Made by a program: the position numbers and the translations under genes. The notes below the pieces were generated by a model that saw only the letters and a program-made list of their open reading frames with translations, had not been told where the DNA came from and did no database searches. From JAYQPQ01 sp038145405 (GTDB lineage Bacteria; Pseudomonadota; Gammaproteobacteria; Pseudomonadales; GM7GCV1), in assembly GCA_038145405.1 (NCBI GenBank), contig JAYQPQ010000017.1, positions 1 through 26,635 of the forward strand: a stretch of 26,635 nucleotides of DNA, read 5' to 3'. Of this stretch, positions 16,047 to 24,567 are shown piece after piece. Numbering within the stretch: position 1 is the stretch's first letter; every line of letters starts with the position of its first letter.

Positions 16047-17150
16047 ATGAAATTCAGTATTGCCCGGGAAAGTATTCTGGCGCCCCTGCAGCTGGTCAGC
16101 GGCGTGGTGGAGCGTCGCCAGACGCTGCCCATACTTTCGAACACCCTGCTGATAGTAGAGCCGGATGGTCTGGCCCTGACCGGCACCGATCTCGAGGTGG
16201 AAGTCGTCGGCCTGGCCAAGGGCGCCGATGTGCACACGCCGGGAAGCACCACCATTCCGGCGCGCAAGCTGCTGGATATCGTGCGTTCGCTGCCGGAAGG
16301 CGCCGACGTCAACTTTTTGCTGGAGGGCGACCGCGTGACCCTGTCCAGCGGCCGCTCGCGCTTTACTCTGAGTACGCTGCCGGCCTCGGAATTTCCCAAT
16401 GTCGAGGGCGGCAAGCAACAGCTAAGCTTTGCCATTGATGCGCGACAACTGCGCCAGATGATTGAGAAGACGGCCTTTTCCATGGCCCAGCAGGATGTGC
16501 GTTACTACCTGAATGGCATGCTGATGGAGCTGCGCGAGGGCGCCTTGCGGCTGGTCGCAACCGACGGGCACCGGTTGGCCATGGTCACCGCGGAATCCGC
16601 CTATGCCGGGTCTGATGTGCATCAGGCCATTATCCCGCGCAAGGGTATTCTGGAGCTGTCCCGCCTGCTGGCAGATGCCGAAGGCGAGGTCGAGGTGGCG
16701 ATGGGTGCATCGCACATCCAGGTGACCACCCCTTCAGTGGTATTCACCTCAAAGCTGGTCGATGGCCGCTTCCCCGACTACGAGCGCGTCATACCGCGCG
16801 CCTCCACCAAGCAGGTGCTGGCGAATCGCGAGTCCTATCGCAAGGCGTTTTCCCGCGCCTCCATCCTATCCAATGAGAAATACCGGGGCGTGCGTCTGCA
16901 GCTGGAAAGCGGACTGCTGCGCATCACCGCCAACAATCCGGAGCAGGAGCAGGCCGAAGAGGAGATGGTGATCGATTACGGCGGCGAATCGCTGGAAATC
17001 GGCTTTAATGTGACCTATCTGCTGGACGTGCTGGGCGCCATGAAAGGCGACGATGCCCGGATCGGATTGAGCGATCCCAACAGCAGCGCCGTGCTGGATG
17101 ACCCGGAGGATTCGACCGCGCTCTACGTGGTCATGCCCATGCGCCTCTAA
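16047..17150 (+). CDS. dnaN: DNA polymerase III subunit beta (sliding clamp)
   Basis: Ring-shaped processivity clamp that tethers polymerase III and many repair proteins to DNA. The 367-residue product has the normal length for three clamp domains. It starts MKFSIARESILAPLQLVSGVVERRQTLPILSN, as is typical, and ends with VMPMRL, the conserved C-terminal pattern that lines the partner-binding pocket. The ATG at 16047 has AGAGAG upstream and lies 24 bp after dnaA. It is followed by recF after 21 bp and is likely co-transcribed with both. Confidence 0.98.
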   Translation: MKFSIARESILAPLQLVSGVVERRQTLPILSNTLLIVEPDGLALTGTDLEVEVVGLAKGADVHTPGSTTIPARKLLDIVRSLPEGADVNFLLEGDRVTLSSGRSRFTLSTLPASEFPNVEGGKQQLSFAIDARQLRQMIEKTAFSMAQQDVRYYLNGMLMELREGALRLVATDGHRLAMVTAESAYAGSDVHQAIIPRKGILELSRLLADAEGEVEVAMGASHIQVTTPSVVFTSKLVDGRFPDYERVIPRASTKQVLANRESYRKAFSRASILSNEKYRGVRLQLESGLLRITANNPEQEQAEEEMVIDYGGESLEIGFNVTYLLDVLGAMKGDDARIGLSDPNSSAVLDDPEDSTALYVVMPMRL

Positions 17151-17171
17151 TCCGGATTCCGCTGCGCGCCC

Positions 17172-18269
17172 ATGCGCATCGAAGAGCTGCAGATCGAGGG
17201 ATTTCGCAACATCGCCAAAGCGCGGCTGGATTTGGCTGCCGGCTTCAACGCCCTGGCCGGTCGCAATGGGGCGGGCAAAACCTCCGTGCTGGAAGCCATC
17301 TATGCTCTGGGCTACGGGCGCAGCTTTCGCTCCCGCCTCACCGAGCCGTTGATACGTCAGGGCGAGCAGGAATATCTGGTGTTTGCCAAGGGGCGCTCAG
17401 CCGACGGCAACGAGCATCGTTTCGGCTTGTCCAAGGACTTGCAGAGCCTTACCCGCATCCACATCGATGGCCAGCCGGCCCAGTCTCTTGGGGAGCTCGC
17501 CCGCCTGTTTCCGGTTCTCGAAATCGACGCGGCCAGTTTTGAGCTGGTCGATGGCGGGCCAGCCGGTCGTCGGGCGTACCTGGACTGGGGCGTGTTCCAC
17601 GTGGAACAACAATCTTCGGCCTTGTGGAGCCGCTTTCGCCGCGTCCTGCAGCAGCGCAATAGCCTGCTGAAATCCAAAGCCGCTGTGGACTGGGCTTACT
17701 GGGATGGCGAATTTGTGCGCCTGAGCGAGGCGGTTGATCAGGCCAGAACTGGCTATCTGCTGCGATTGACACCGGTCCTGCAGGAGCAGATCGGGCGACT
17801 TCTGGAGGCCGGATTGGCGCTGGACATTGACTATCATCCCGGCTGGAGCCGCGGCGGCGAATCGCTGGCCGAGCAACTGGCGCGCGGTCGCCAGCGCGAG
17901 CAGGCCTTGGGCCGGACCCTGAAGGGCGCGCAAATGGCCGATTTGCAGCTTAGCCTAGGCGGCGTCAGCGCGAGGGACCGCTTGTCGCGGGGACAAAAAA
18001 AGCTATTGATCGCAGCACTCAAGTTTGCCCAGTTGAGGCTGTATAATAGTGCGCATGCGGAGACCTGTGTTTTGCTGCTCGACGATTTTCCCGCCGAGCT
18101 CGACGAAGCAAGCATGAAGCGTATCCGCGAGCAGTTGGCAGAACTGCAGTGCCAGGTGATTGCGGCAGCCATCGAGCCCGCGGACCTGGTGGCAATGAAC
18201 CCCTGGCCAGAGCCGCGTATGTTCCACGTGGAACAGGGCCAGATCCAATCCGCAACGGAGATTTCATAG
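17172..18269 (+). CDS. recF: DNA replication and repair protein RecF
   Basis: SMC-like ATPase that helps load RecA at gaps with RecO and RecR. The 365-residue product has Walker A GRNGAGKT (residues 30-37), the ABC signature region SRGQKK (about 271-276), and Walker B CVLLLDDFPAELD (about 298-310). The ATG at 17172 has no clear ribosome binding site, so translation may depend on dnaN. The gene carries two perfect parS palindromes, both encoding FHVEQ: codons 142-146 and 351-355. The second falls in the MFHVE tail seen in many RecF proteins. gyrB starts one base after the stop. Confidence 0.97.
   Translation: MRIEELQIEGFRNIAKARLDLAAGFNALAGRNGAGKTSVLEAIYALGYGRSFRSRLTEPLIRQGEQEYLVFAKGRSADGNEHRFGLSKDLQSLTRIHIDGQPAQSLGELARLFPVLEIDAASFELVDGGPAGRRAYLDWGVFHVEQQSSALWSRFRRVLQQRNSLLKSKAAVDWAYWDGEFVRLSEAVDQARTGYLLRLTPVLQEQIGRLLEAGLALDIDYHPGWSRGGESLAEQLARGRQREQALGRTLKGAQMADLQLSLGGVSARDRLSRGQKKLLIAALKFAQLRLYNSAHAETCVLLLDDFPAELDEASMKRIREQLAELQCQVIAAAIEPADLVAMNPWPEPRMFHVEQGQIQSATEIS
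17593..17608. promoter_or_regulatory. parS: parS site 1 (ParB-binding palindrome), inside recF
   Basis: TGTTCCACGTGGAACA is the exact 16-bp bacterial parS consensus, a perfect palindrome. It spans recF codons 141-146 (V-F-H-V-E-Q). The cognate ParB is encoded at 5750-6616, about 11 kb away on the other side of the putative origin. Confidence 0.93.
18220..18235. promoter_or_regulatory. parS: parS site 2 (ParB-binding palindrome), inside recF
   Basis: This is a second exact copy of TGTTCCACGTGGAACA, 627 bp (209 codons) after the first and in the same codon phase. It spans codons 350-355 (M-F-H-V-E-Q) near the recF end, 36 bp before gyrB. Confidence 0.93.
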
Positions 18270-18270
18270 C

Positions 18271-20685
18271 GTGACCACAAGCACCAAGTACGATTCCTCG
18301 AGCATCAAGGTCCTCAAGGGGCTGGATGCTGTGCGCAAACGACCGGGCATGTATATCGGCGACACCGATGATGGCAGCGGTCTGCATCACATGGTATTCG
18401 AATTGGTGGATAACTCGATCGACGAGGCGCTGGCCGGCCACTGCTCCGAGATTCGCGTCCAGATTCATACCGATGAATCGGTTACCGTGGCGGACAACGG
18501 CCGCGGCATTCCGGTCGACATTCACGAAGAGGGCGTGTCGGCTGCCGAGGTCATCATGACCGTGCTGCATGCCGGCGGCAAATTTGACGACAACACTTAC
18601 AAGGTGTCCGGCGGCCTGCACGGTGTGGGCGTATCCGTGGTGAACGCCCTCTCCGAAATACTGACGCTGACCATTCGTCGCGATGGCAAGGTGCACGAGC
18701 AGGTTTATCGCCATGGCGTTCCGCAGGCACCGCTTGAGGTGGTGGGGGAAACGGGAAGCACCGGCACCGCCGTGCATTTCAAACCGTCGGCGGCCACCTT
18801 CAGCAACATCCAGTTCCACTTTGAGCAGCTTGCCAAGCGACTGCGGGAGCTGTCCTTCCTCAACTCCGGCGTGCGAATCCTGTTGCAGGATGAGCGCTCC
18901 GGTCGGGAGGAGGTGTACCAATATGAGGGCGGACTGAAGGCCTTCGTCGACTTCCTGCACGTCAACAAGACCCCCATCAATAAGGTGATGCACTTCAGCG
19001 TGCAGCGCGACGATGGTATCGGTGTCGAGGTGGCATTGCAGTGGAGCGATTCCTATCAGGAAAACATCTTCTGCTATACCAATAATATTCCGCAGAGCGA
19101 TGGAGGCACCCACCTGGCGGGCTTTCGCGCTGCCCTGACGCGCTGTCTGAATCAGTATATGGAAGCCGAGGGCCATGCCGCCAAGGCCAAGATCAATACC
19201 ACCGGCGACGATGCGCGCGAAGGCCTCACGGCCATTATTTCCGTCAAGGTACCCGACCCCAAGTTCTCCTCACAGACCAAGGACAAGCTGGTGTCGTCCG
19301 AAGTGAAGGGTGCAGTCGAGCAGGAGATGGGCAAGGCCCTGCAGGACTACCTGCTGGAAAATCCGCAGGATGCCAAATCCATCGTCTCCAAGATGATAGA
19401 AGCCGCCCGGGCCCGCGAAGCGGCGCGCAAAGCGCGCGAGATGACCCGTCGCAAGGGCGCTCTGGACATCGCTGGGCTGCCCGGCAAGCTAGCTGACTGC
19501 CAGGAAAAGGATCCATCGCTGTCAGAGTTGTTCCTGGTGGAGGGTGATTCCGCCGGCGGTTCCGCCAAGCAGGGGCGGGATCGCCGCACCCAGGCCATTC
19601 TTCCTCTGAAGGGCAAAATCCTCAACGTGGAAAAAGCGCGTTTCGACAAGATGCTGTCCAGCGCTGAGGTGGGCACATTGATTACCGCCCTGGGTTGCGG
19701 CATTGGCAAGGACGAATTTGACATCGCCAAGCTGCGCTATCATCGCATCATCATCATGACCGACGCCGACGTGGATGGAGCGCATATTCGCACTCTGCTG
19801 CTGACCTTCTTTTTCCGTCAGATGCGCGAACTGGTGGAACACGGCTACGTCTATATTGCCCAGCCGCCGCTCTACAAGGTGGCCAAGGGCAAGCAGGAAA
19901 CCTATTTGAAAGACGACGAGGCCATGACGGCCTTCCTTACCGCATCGGCACTGGAAGAAGCCAGTCTCCATGTGAATCCGGAGGCGCCGCCACTGACAGG
20001 TGCCGCCCTGGAGTCGCTGGTACGCGAGTTCCGCGCGGTGCACGCCATTATCGAGCGCATGGATCGCCTTTATCCGCGCGCCATTACCAACGAACTGGTT
20101 ATGCTGCCCGCCTATGACACCGATCTGATGAAGAACGCTGAAGCCGCGGGCCGTTGGGCGGCAGAGCTGGCCGAACGCCTGGAGGGCCGCACCGATGGCA
20201 GCCTGACCTACGCCATCCAGATCGTCGAAGATCGCGAGCGCCGCATCTGGGTGCCGGAGATCATTCGCACCGCGCATGGCTTGCCTACCACCTACCGGTT
20301 GGGCTTGGAATTTCTGCAGAGTTCCGAGTACCGCGCCATGCTGGAATTGGGCAAGAAGTTATCGGGATTGCTGGAAGAAGGCGCCTACGTGGTGCGCGGC
20401 AATCGCGAGCAGCCAGTCAGTGAATTCGCCGAGGCGCTGGAATGGCTGATGAAGGAATCGCGACGCGGTTATGGCATTCAGCGCTACAAGGGTCTGGGTG
20501 AGATGAACCCGGCGCAGCTCTGGGAAACCACCATGGACCCCACTACCCGACGACTGATGCAGGTCACCATCGAGGACGCCGTAGCGGCCGACCTGATGTT
20601 CACCACGCTGATGGGCGATCAGGTGGAGCCGCGCCGCGCCTTTATCGAATCCAACGCCCTTTCGGTCGCGAACCTGGATGTATAA
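18271..20685 (+). CDS. gyrB: DNA gyrase subunit B
   Basis: ATPase subunit of gyrase, which introduces negative supercoils. The 804-residue product matches the E. coli length. The ATP-binding fold has Glu44 in ELVDNSIDEA, Asp75 in DNGRGIP and the GGLHGVGVSVVNALS lid. The TOPRIM domain has EGDSAGG (424-430) and the metal-binding DADVDGAH (498-505). The C-terminus has QRYKGLGEMNP. The start is GTG at 18271, with CGGAG ten bases upstream and one base after the recF stop, so the two are probably coupled. No substitutions were noticed in the core motifs. Confidence 0.98.
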   Translation: MTTSTKYDSSSIKVLKGLDAVRKRPGMYIGDTDDGSGLHHMVFELVDNSIDEALAGHCSEIRVQIHTDESVTVADNGRGIPVDIHEEGVSAAEVIMTVLHAGGKFDDNTYKVSGGLHGVGVSVVNALSEILTLTIRRDGKVHEQVYRHGVPQAPLEVVGETGSTGTAVHFKPSAATFSNIQFHFEQLAKRLRELSFLNSGVRILLQDERSGREEVYQYEGGLKAFVDFLHVNKTPINKVMHFSVQRDDGIGVEVALQWSDSYQENIFCYTNNIPQSDGGTHLAGFRAALTRCLNQYMEAEGHAAKAKINTTGDDAREGLTAIISVKVPDPKFSSQTKDKLVSSEVKGAVEQEMGKALQDYLLENPQDAKSIVSKMIEAARAREAARKAREMTRRKGALDIAGLPGKLADCQEKDPSLSELFLVEGDSAGGSAKQGRDRRTQAILPLKGKILNVEKARFDKMLSSAEVGTLITALGCGIGKDEFDIAKLRYHRIIIMTDADVDGAHIRTLLLTFFFRQMRELVEHGYVYIAQPPLYKVAKGKQETYLKDDEAMTAFLTASALEEASLHVNPEAPPLTGAALESLVREFRAVHAIIERMDRLYPRAITNELVMLPAYDTDLMKNAEAAGRWAAELAERLEGRTDGSLTYAIQIVEDRERRIWVPEIIRTAHGLPTTYRLGLEFLQSSEYRAMLELGKKLSGLLEEGAYVVRGNREQPVSEFAEALEWLMKESRRGYGIQRYKGLGEMNPAQLWETTMDPTTRRLMQVTIEDAVAADLMFTTLMGDQVEPRRAFIESNALSVANLDV

Positions 20686-20697
20686 GTAAGTGCTTGC

Positions 20698-21444
20698 TTA
20701 CTCGCAGGTCTTTATTTTTTCGAAGGTTTCGATCGACCAAGCCTCGGAAAGCTGGGCGACCTCATCCAGGCTCTTGCCCTGGGTATCAATGGCTGCGCCA
20801 ACACAGACGCGGATGACGCCGGGCCGCATGGAGCCCTTGTTGGACCAACAGTCGCCGGCGCTGTGCACCACGGGCAACAGGGGTACGCCGGCATCCACCG
20901 CCAGCTTTGCGGCCGTGCGCGAATAGCGCTTCATCTGGCCGGGAGGCATGCGGGTGGCCTCGGCAAAGATCAGCACATTGTGGCCGCGCGCCAGCCGATC
21001 TCGCCCCTCCCGGATAATTTGATCAATGGATGAGTGGCGCAGGCTGCGGTCCACAGCAATATGTTCAGCGGCGCGCATAGCCCAGCCGAATACCGGGATC
21101 GCTAGCAGCTCCTTCTTGATAACCATGTTGACCGGCCGTAGCAAGCGGCCAAGATAGTAGGTTTCCCAGGCGGACTGATGATTGGAAACCACTATATAGG
21201 GGCCCTGTGCGGGAATATTTTCGCGGCCACTGACCTCCACGCGGATACCGCAGAAGCAGCGCAACAGGGGTACGGTAACGAAGCCGTTCCATAGCGTGAC
21301 CGCCTCCATGCGCCAGCGGTAGGGAAAGAGCATGCCAATCGAGCTCATCAACAGCGCCGTCACCACCAGGGTGGGTATATAGACGCTGTAATATAGCAGC
21401 TTGCGAACCCGCAGCGGTGCGGGTCTGGCGTCAGCCGGCTTCAC
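20698..21444 (-). CDS. plsC: 1-acyl-sn-glycerol-3-phosphate acyltransferase family protein
   Basis: Probable lysophosphatidate acyltransferase, adding the second acyl chain in phospholipid synthesis at the inner membrane. The 248-residue product has one or two N-terminal hydrophobic segments (about residues 15-40). The catalytic motif is NHQSAWE (88-94), an HX4E variant of the usual HX4D. It also has the block III-like FAEATRMPPGQ (usually FPEGTR) and LLPVVHSAGDCW. The GTG start at 21444 overlaps the glyS stop by 14 bp, so it is probably the last gene of a glyQ-glyS-plsC unit. It converges on gyrB with a 12-bp gap. The exact acyl donor cannot be told from the sequence. Confidence 0.85.
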   Translation of the reverse strand: MKPADARPAPLRVRKLLYYSVYIPTLVVTALLMSSIGMLFPYRWRMEAVTLWNGFVTVPLLRCFCGIRVEVSGRENIPAQGPYIVVSNHQSAWETYYLGRLLRPVNMVIKKELLAIPVFGWAMRAAEHIAVDRSLRHSSIDQIIREGRDRLARGHNVLIFAEATRMPPGQMKRYSRTAAKLAVDAGVPLLPVVHSAGDCWSNKGSMRPGVIRVCVGAAIDTQGKSLDEVAQLSEAWSIETFEKIKTCE

Positions 21445-23512
21445 TCGGCAGTTCGGAGATATCGGCGACCTGCAGGAAAAGATCGCGCAATCGCACCAGC
21501 AGCGCCAGGCGATTGTGGCGTAGCTGCAGATCCTCGGCCATGATCATGACGCCATCAAACATCTGATCCACGGCGCTGCGCAACTCGGCCATGGCGAGCA
21601 GTGCGGCAGGATAATCCTGCTTCAGCAGCAGGGGTTCTACCCGCGCACCCACCTGGTCGAGTAGCTGGGCAAGCTCTCGTTCGGCCGGCTCTTGCAGCAA
21701 CTCGGCCTTGACCTTGCTCAGCTGCAGGTCGGGCACCTTTTCCAGCAGATTGGAAACGCGTTTGTTGGCGGCTGCCAGCGCTCGCGCCGCCTCCAGCTGA
21801 GAAAAAGCTTTAACCGCCTGCATGCGCGCCACCAGATCGGTACAGTCATCGAGACCCAGCTTGAGTACCGAGCGCACCATCTCTATGGAAATTCCCTGGT
21901 CGCCCAAATAGGCCGGCAAGCGATCGAGCAGATAGCTCATGACCACCTGCTCAGTGTCGGCTGCGGAAAGAGTAATGCCGCGATGCGCAGCGGCGGCGCG
22001 AGCCAGCAGGTCGCGCAAGGAAAGATGTAGCCGCTGCTCGACAATCAGGCGCAGCAGCGCCAGGCTGGCGCGGCGCAGACCGAAGGCATCCTTGGACCCG
22101 GAGGGGGACTGGCCGATGCCGAAGATACCGGTCAGGGTATCGAGCCGGTCGGCGATGGCCACGCAGGTGCCGATCAGGGAACGCGGCAAGGCGCTGCACG
22201 CCTGGCGCGGCAGATAGTGTTCGAGAATGGCCTCGGCTACCTGTTCGGGTTCGCCGGCTGCCAGGGCATAGTAGCGACCCATAACGCCCTGCAGATCATC
22301 AAACTCCAGCACCATGTCGGACGCCAGATCAAACTTGCACAGCTCCCCGGCACGTCGGGCCATGGCCGGGTCGGCGCCCAGCTTTTCCGCCAGATAGGTC
22401 GCCAGACTGGCAATGCGCTGGGCCTTGTCGTGCAAAGTGCCCAGCTGCCTCTGATAGACCACCGACCCCAGTCGGGCGAGAAAAGTATCCAGCGATTTCT
22501 GTTGATCGACCTGATAAAAAAAGCGCGCGTCGGCCAGGCGTGGGCGAATGACGCGCTCGTTGCCTTCCACAACAAGCTCGGGTTGGGCGGAAGGCAGGTT
22601 GGCGATAAAGATAAAGCGCGGCAGCAACTTGCCCTTGTCATCCACGACCGGAAAATATTTCTGGTGGCGCTGCATGGAAGAGATCAGTGCCTCCTGGGGC
22701 ACCTGCAGAAATTCCTCGTCAAAACTTCCCGCCATGGCGACCGGGAACTCCACTAGCGCACTGACTTCGTCCAGCAATTCGAGATCGATGGCGGCCTGAC
22801 CACCCAGCTCGCGCGCCACTTTTTCCGCGCCAAAGCGGATGACGGCGCGCCGTTCGCCGGCATCGGCGATCACTTTGCCCGACTCGCGCAACGCGCGCAG
22901 ATAGTCGTCCGGGCGCTGAATCACAATCTCGCCATCGGCGAGGAAGCGGTGCCCGCGCGAGGTATTGCCCGGCGTGACGCCGAGCACGGGTGCTTGCAGG
23001 ATCTGTTCGCCGAACAGACAGAGCACCCAGTGCACGGGCCGCACAAATTCGACACGTCCCGCCCCCCAGCGCATCCAGCGAGCGACCGGTAACTGGCGCA
23101 GTGCAGATTCGATGGCCGGCGCCAGCAGAGACAGGGTTGGCTGCCCCAGCTTTTTCTGCACGAAAGCCAGGCGCGCACCCTTGTCCGTTTCCTTTTGGCC
23201 AAGTTGGTCGACGCGGCAACCACAGCGCTTAGCGAAGCCCTCGGCAGCAGGCAACGCATTGCCCTTGGCATCGAAGGCCGAAGCTACGGGCGGACCCAGC
23301 TGCTCAACTTCCTCGTCGGGCTGTTGCTCGTCGAGCGCGCGCACCGAGACTGCCAGTCTGCGTGGCGTGGCATAACTTTCGACGCCATCGTGTTGCAGGC
23401 CCTGATTGGTCAGCTGTGCTTCCAATTGTTGGGCAAAGGCGGTGCGCAGCGCATCCAGGGACTTGGGCGGCAGTTCTTCGGTGCCGATTTCGACCAACAA
23501 ATCCCGCTTCAT
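21431..23512 (-). CDS. glyS: Glycyl-tRNA synthetase subunit beta
   Basis: Large subunit of the bacterial alpha2beta2 glycyl-tRNA synthetase, which binds tRNA-Gly; the alpha subunit activates glycine. The 693-residue product has the usual length. It starts KRDLLVEIGTEELPPKSL, includes ATPRRLAVSV (about residues 49-58) and LFGEQIL, and ends with the alpha-helical anticodon-binding-like domain rich in Leu and Arg (LRLRHNRLALL-type). The ATG at 23512 overlaps the glyQ stop as ATGA, which is translational coupling that fits equimolar assembly. plsC follows with an overlap. Confidence 0.97.
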   Translation of the reverse strand: MKRDLLVEIGTEELPPKSLDALRTAFAQQLEAQLTNQGLQHDGVESYATPRRLAVSVRALDEQQPDEEVEQLGPPVASAFDAKGNALPAAEGFAKRCGCRVDQLGQKETDKGARLAFVQKKLGQPTLSLLAPAIESALRQLPVARWMRWGAGRVEFVRPVHWVLCLFGEQILQAPVLGVTPGNTSRGHRFLADGEIVIQRPDDYLRALRESGKVIADAGERRAVIRFGAEKVARELGGQAAIDLELLDEVSALVEFPVAMAGSFDEEFLQVPQEALISSMQRHQKYFPVVDDKGKLLPRFIFIANLPSAQPELVVEGNERVIRPRLADARFFYQVDQQKSLDTFLARLGSVVYQRQLGTLHDKAQRIASLATYLAEKLGADPAMARRAGELCKFDLASDMVLEFDDLQGVMGRYYALAAGEPEQVAEAILEHYLPRQACSALPRSLIGTCVAIADRLDTLTGIFGIGQSPSGSKDAFGLRRASLALLRLIVEQRLHLSLRDLLARAAAAHRGITLSAADTEQVVMSYLLDRLPAYLGDQGISIEMVRSVLKLGLDDCTDLVARMQAVKAFSQLEAARALAAANKRVSNLLEKVPDLQLSKVKAELLQEPAERELAQLLDQVGARVEPLLLKQDYPAALLAMAELRSAVDQMFDGVMIMAEDLQLRHNRLALLVRLRDLFLQVADISELPSEAG

Positions 23513-24456
23513 GATTTTTCTCCCGAGCGCTCAATCACGTCGCGGGCAAGGGCCGGGTCGGCGAGCGGGAAGCCGAGCGTCTTGCGCGAGTCGAAGTAGG
23601 CTTGGGCCACCGAGCGCGCCAGCTCGCGAACACGCAGAATATAGCGTTGCCGCTCGGTCACCGAGATGGCATGGCGCGCATCCAGCAAGTTGAAGGCGTG
23701 CGAAGCCTTCATCACCATTTCGTAGGCCGGCAGCGCCAGCTGGTTGGCTAGCAGATGCCGACAATTGGCCTCGCACTGGTCGAACTGGCCAAACAGCTGT
23801 TCGACATCGGCATGGCTGAAATTGAAATGGGACATCTCCACCTCGTTCTGGTGAAAGACGTCGCCGTAGGTCACCCGCGCGCCATCGCCGGTTTTGGTCC
23901 AGACGATGTCGTAGATGGAGTTAACGCCCTGCAGGTACATGGCGATGCGCTCCAGACCATAGGTGATTTCACCGGTAACCGGGTAGCACTCGAGACCGCC
24001 GACCTGTTGGAAATAGGTGAATTGGGTGACTTCCATGCCATTGAGCCAGACCTCCCAGCCCAGACCCCAGGCACCAAGCGTCGGTGACTCCCAATTGTCT
24101 TCGACAAAGCGAATGTCGTGGGTGCGCGTATCGATACCGAGCCGGCGCAGCGACTCGAGGTAAAGATCCTGAATCTCCAGAGGTGAAGGTTTCAGTACTA
24201 CCTGAAACTGGTAGTAGTGCTGCAAGCGATTGGGGTTTTCACCGTAGCGTCCATCCGTAGGGCGACGACAGGGCTGCACATAGGCGGCATTCCAGCGCTC
24301 GGGGCCCACGGCACGTAAAAAGGTGGCGGGATGAAAGGTACCGGCGCCAACCTCCATGTCCAGAGGCTGCAGGATGACACAATTGTGCTCGGACCAGAAA
24401 TGCTGCAAGGCAAAAATCAGTCCCTGGAACGTGCTGAGATCGAATTGTTGAGACAC
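23509..24456 (-). CDS. glyQ: Glycyl-tRNA synthetase subunit alpha
   Basis: Catalytic (class II) subunit of glycyl-tRNA synthetase that activates glycine. The 315-residue product has the conserved opening QQFDLSTFQGLIFALQHFW, then ILQPLDMEVGAGTFHPATFLR and YVQPCRRPTDGRYGENPNR. The frame is open to 24573, but a TATAAT promoter element lies in that extension and the family N-terminus starts at the GTG at 24456, so I chose the GTG. No clear ribosome binding site was seen. It is coupled to glyS by a 4-bp overlap and is divergent from the lipid A acyltransferase gene across 111 bp. Confidence 0.96.
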   Translation of the reverse strand: MSQQFDLSTFQGLIFALQHFWSEHNCVILQPLDMEVGAGTFHPATFLRAVGPERWNAAYVQPCRRPTDGRYGENPNRLQHYYQFQVVLKPSPLEIQDLYLESLRRLGIDTRTHDIRFVEDNWESPTLGAWGLGWEVWLNGMEVTQFTYFQQVGGLECYPVTGEITYGLERIAMYLQGVNSIYDIVWTKTGDGARVTYGDVFHQNEVEMSHFNFSHADVEQLFGQFDQCEANCRHLLANQLALPAYEMVMKASHAFNLLDARHAISVTERQRYILRVRELARSVAQAYFDSRKTLGFPLADPALARDVIERSGEKS

Positions 24457-24486
24457 GGAGATTGGCTGGTGCGGAATTGGCCAAGG

Positions 24487-24492
24487 ATTATA
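24487..24492 (-). promoter_or_regulatory. -10 element of a probable glyQ promoter
   Basis: A perfect TATAAT on the minus strand lies 30 bases before the glyQ GTG. The -35 region (about 24510-24515, TTATGC) is a weak match. It lies in the 111-bp divergent gap, where a plus-strand promoter for the acyltransferase must also fit; TAGAAT at 24556-24561 is a possible but unsupported -10 for it. Confidence 0.5.
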
Positions 24493-24567
24493 GCGGCTCG
24501 CACCAGATCGCATAAGCCTTGGCCGCGCACGAAACATATCGGGTGGGGACGCGGTTAGAATGGCGCC

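Noticed and set aside
19838..19850. Third parS-like half site (GTGGAACA) in gyrB
   Set aside because: Only one half of the palindrome is present and the other half does not match.
20685..20702. Small hairpin AGTAAG-TGCTTG-CTTACT between convergent gyrB and plsC
   Set aside because: It has only a 6-bp, AT-rich stem. A T-rich run follows about 10 bases later but is not adjacent. It is too weak to call a terminator.
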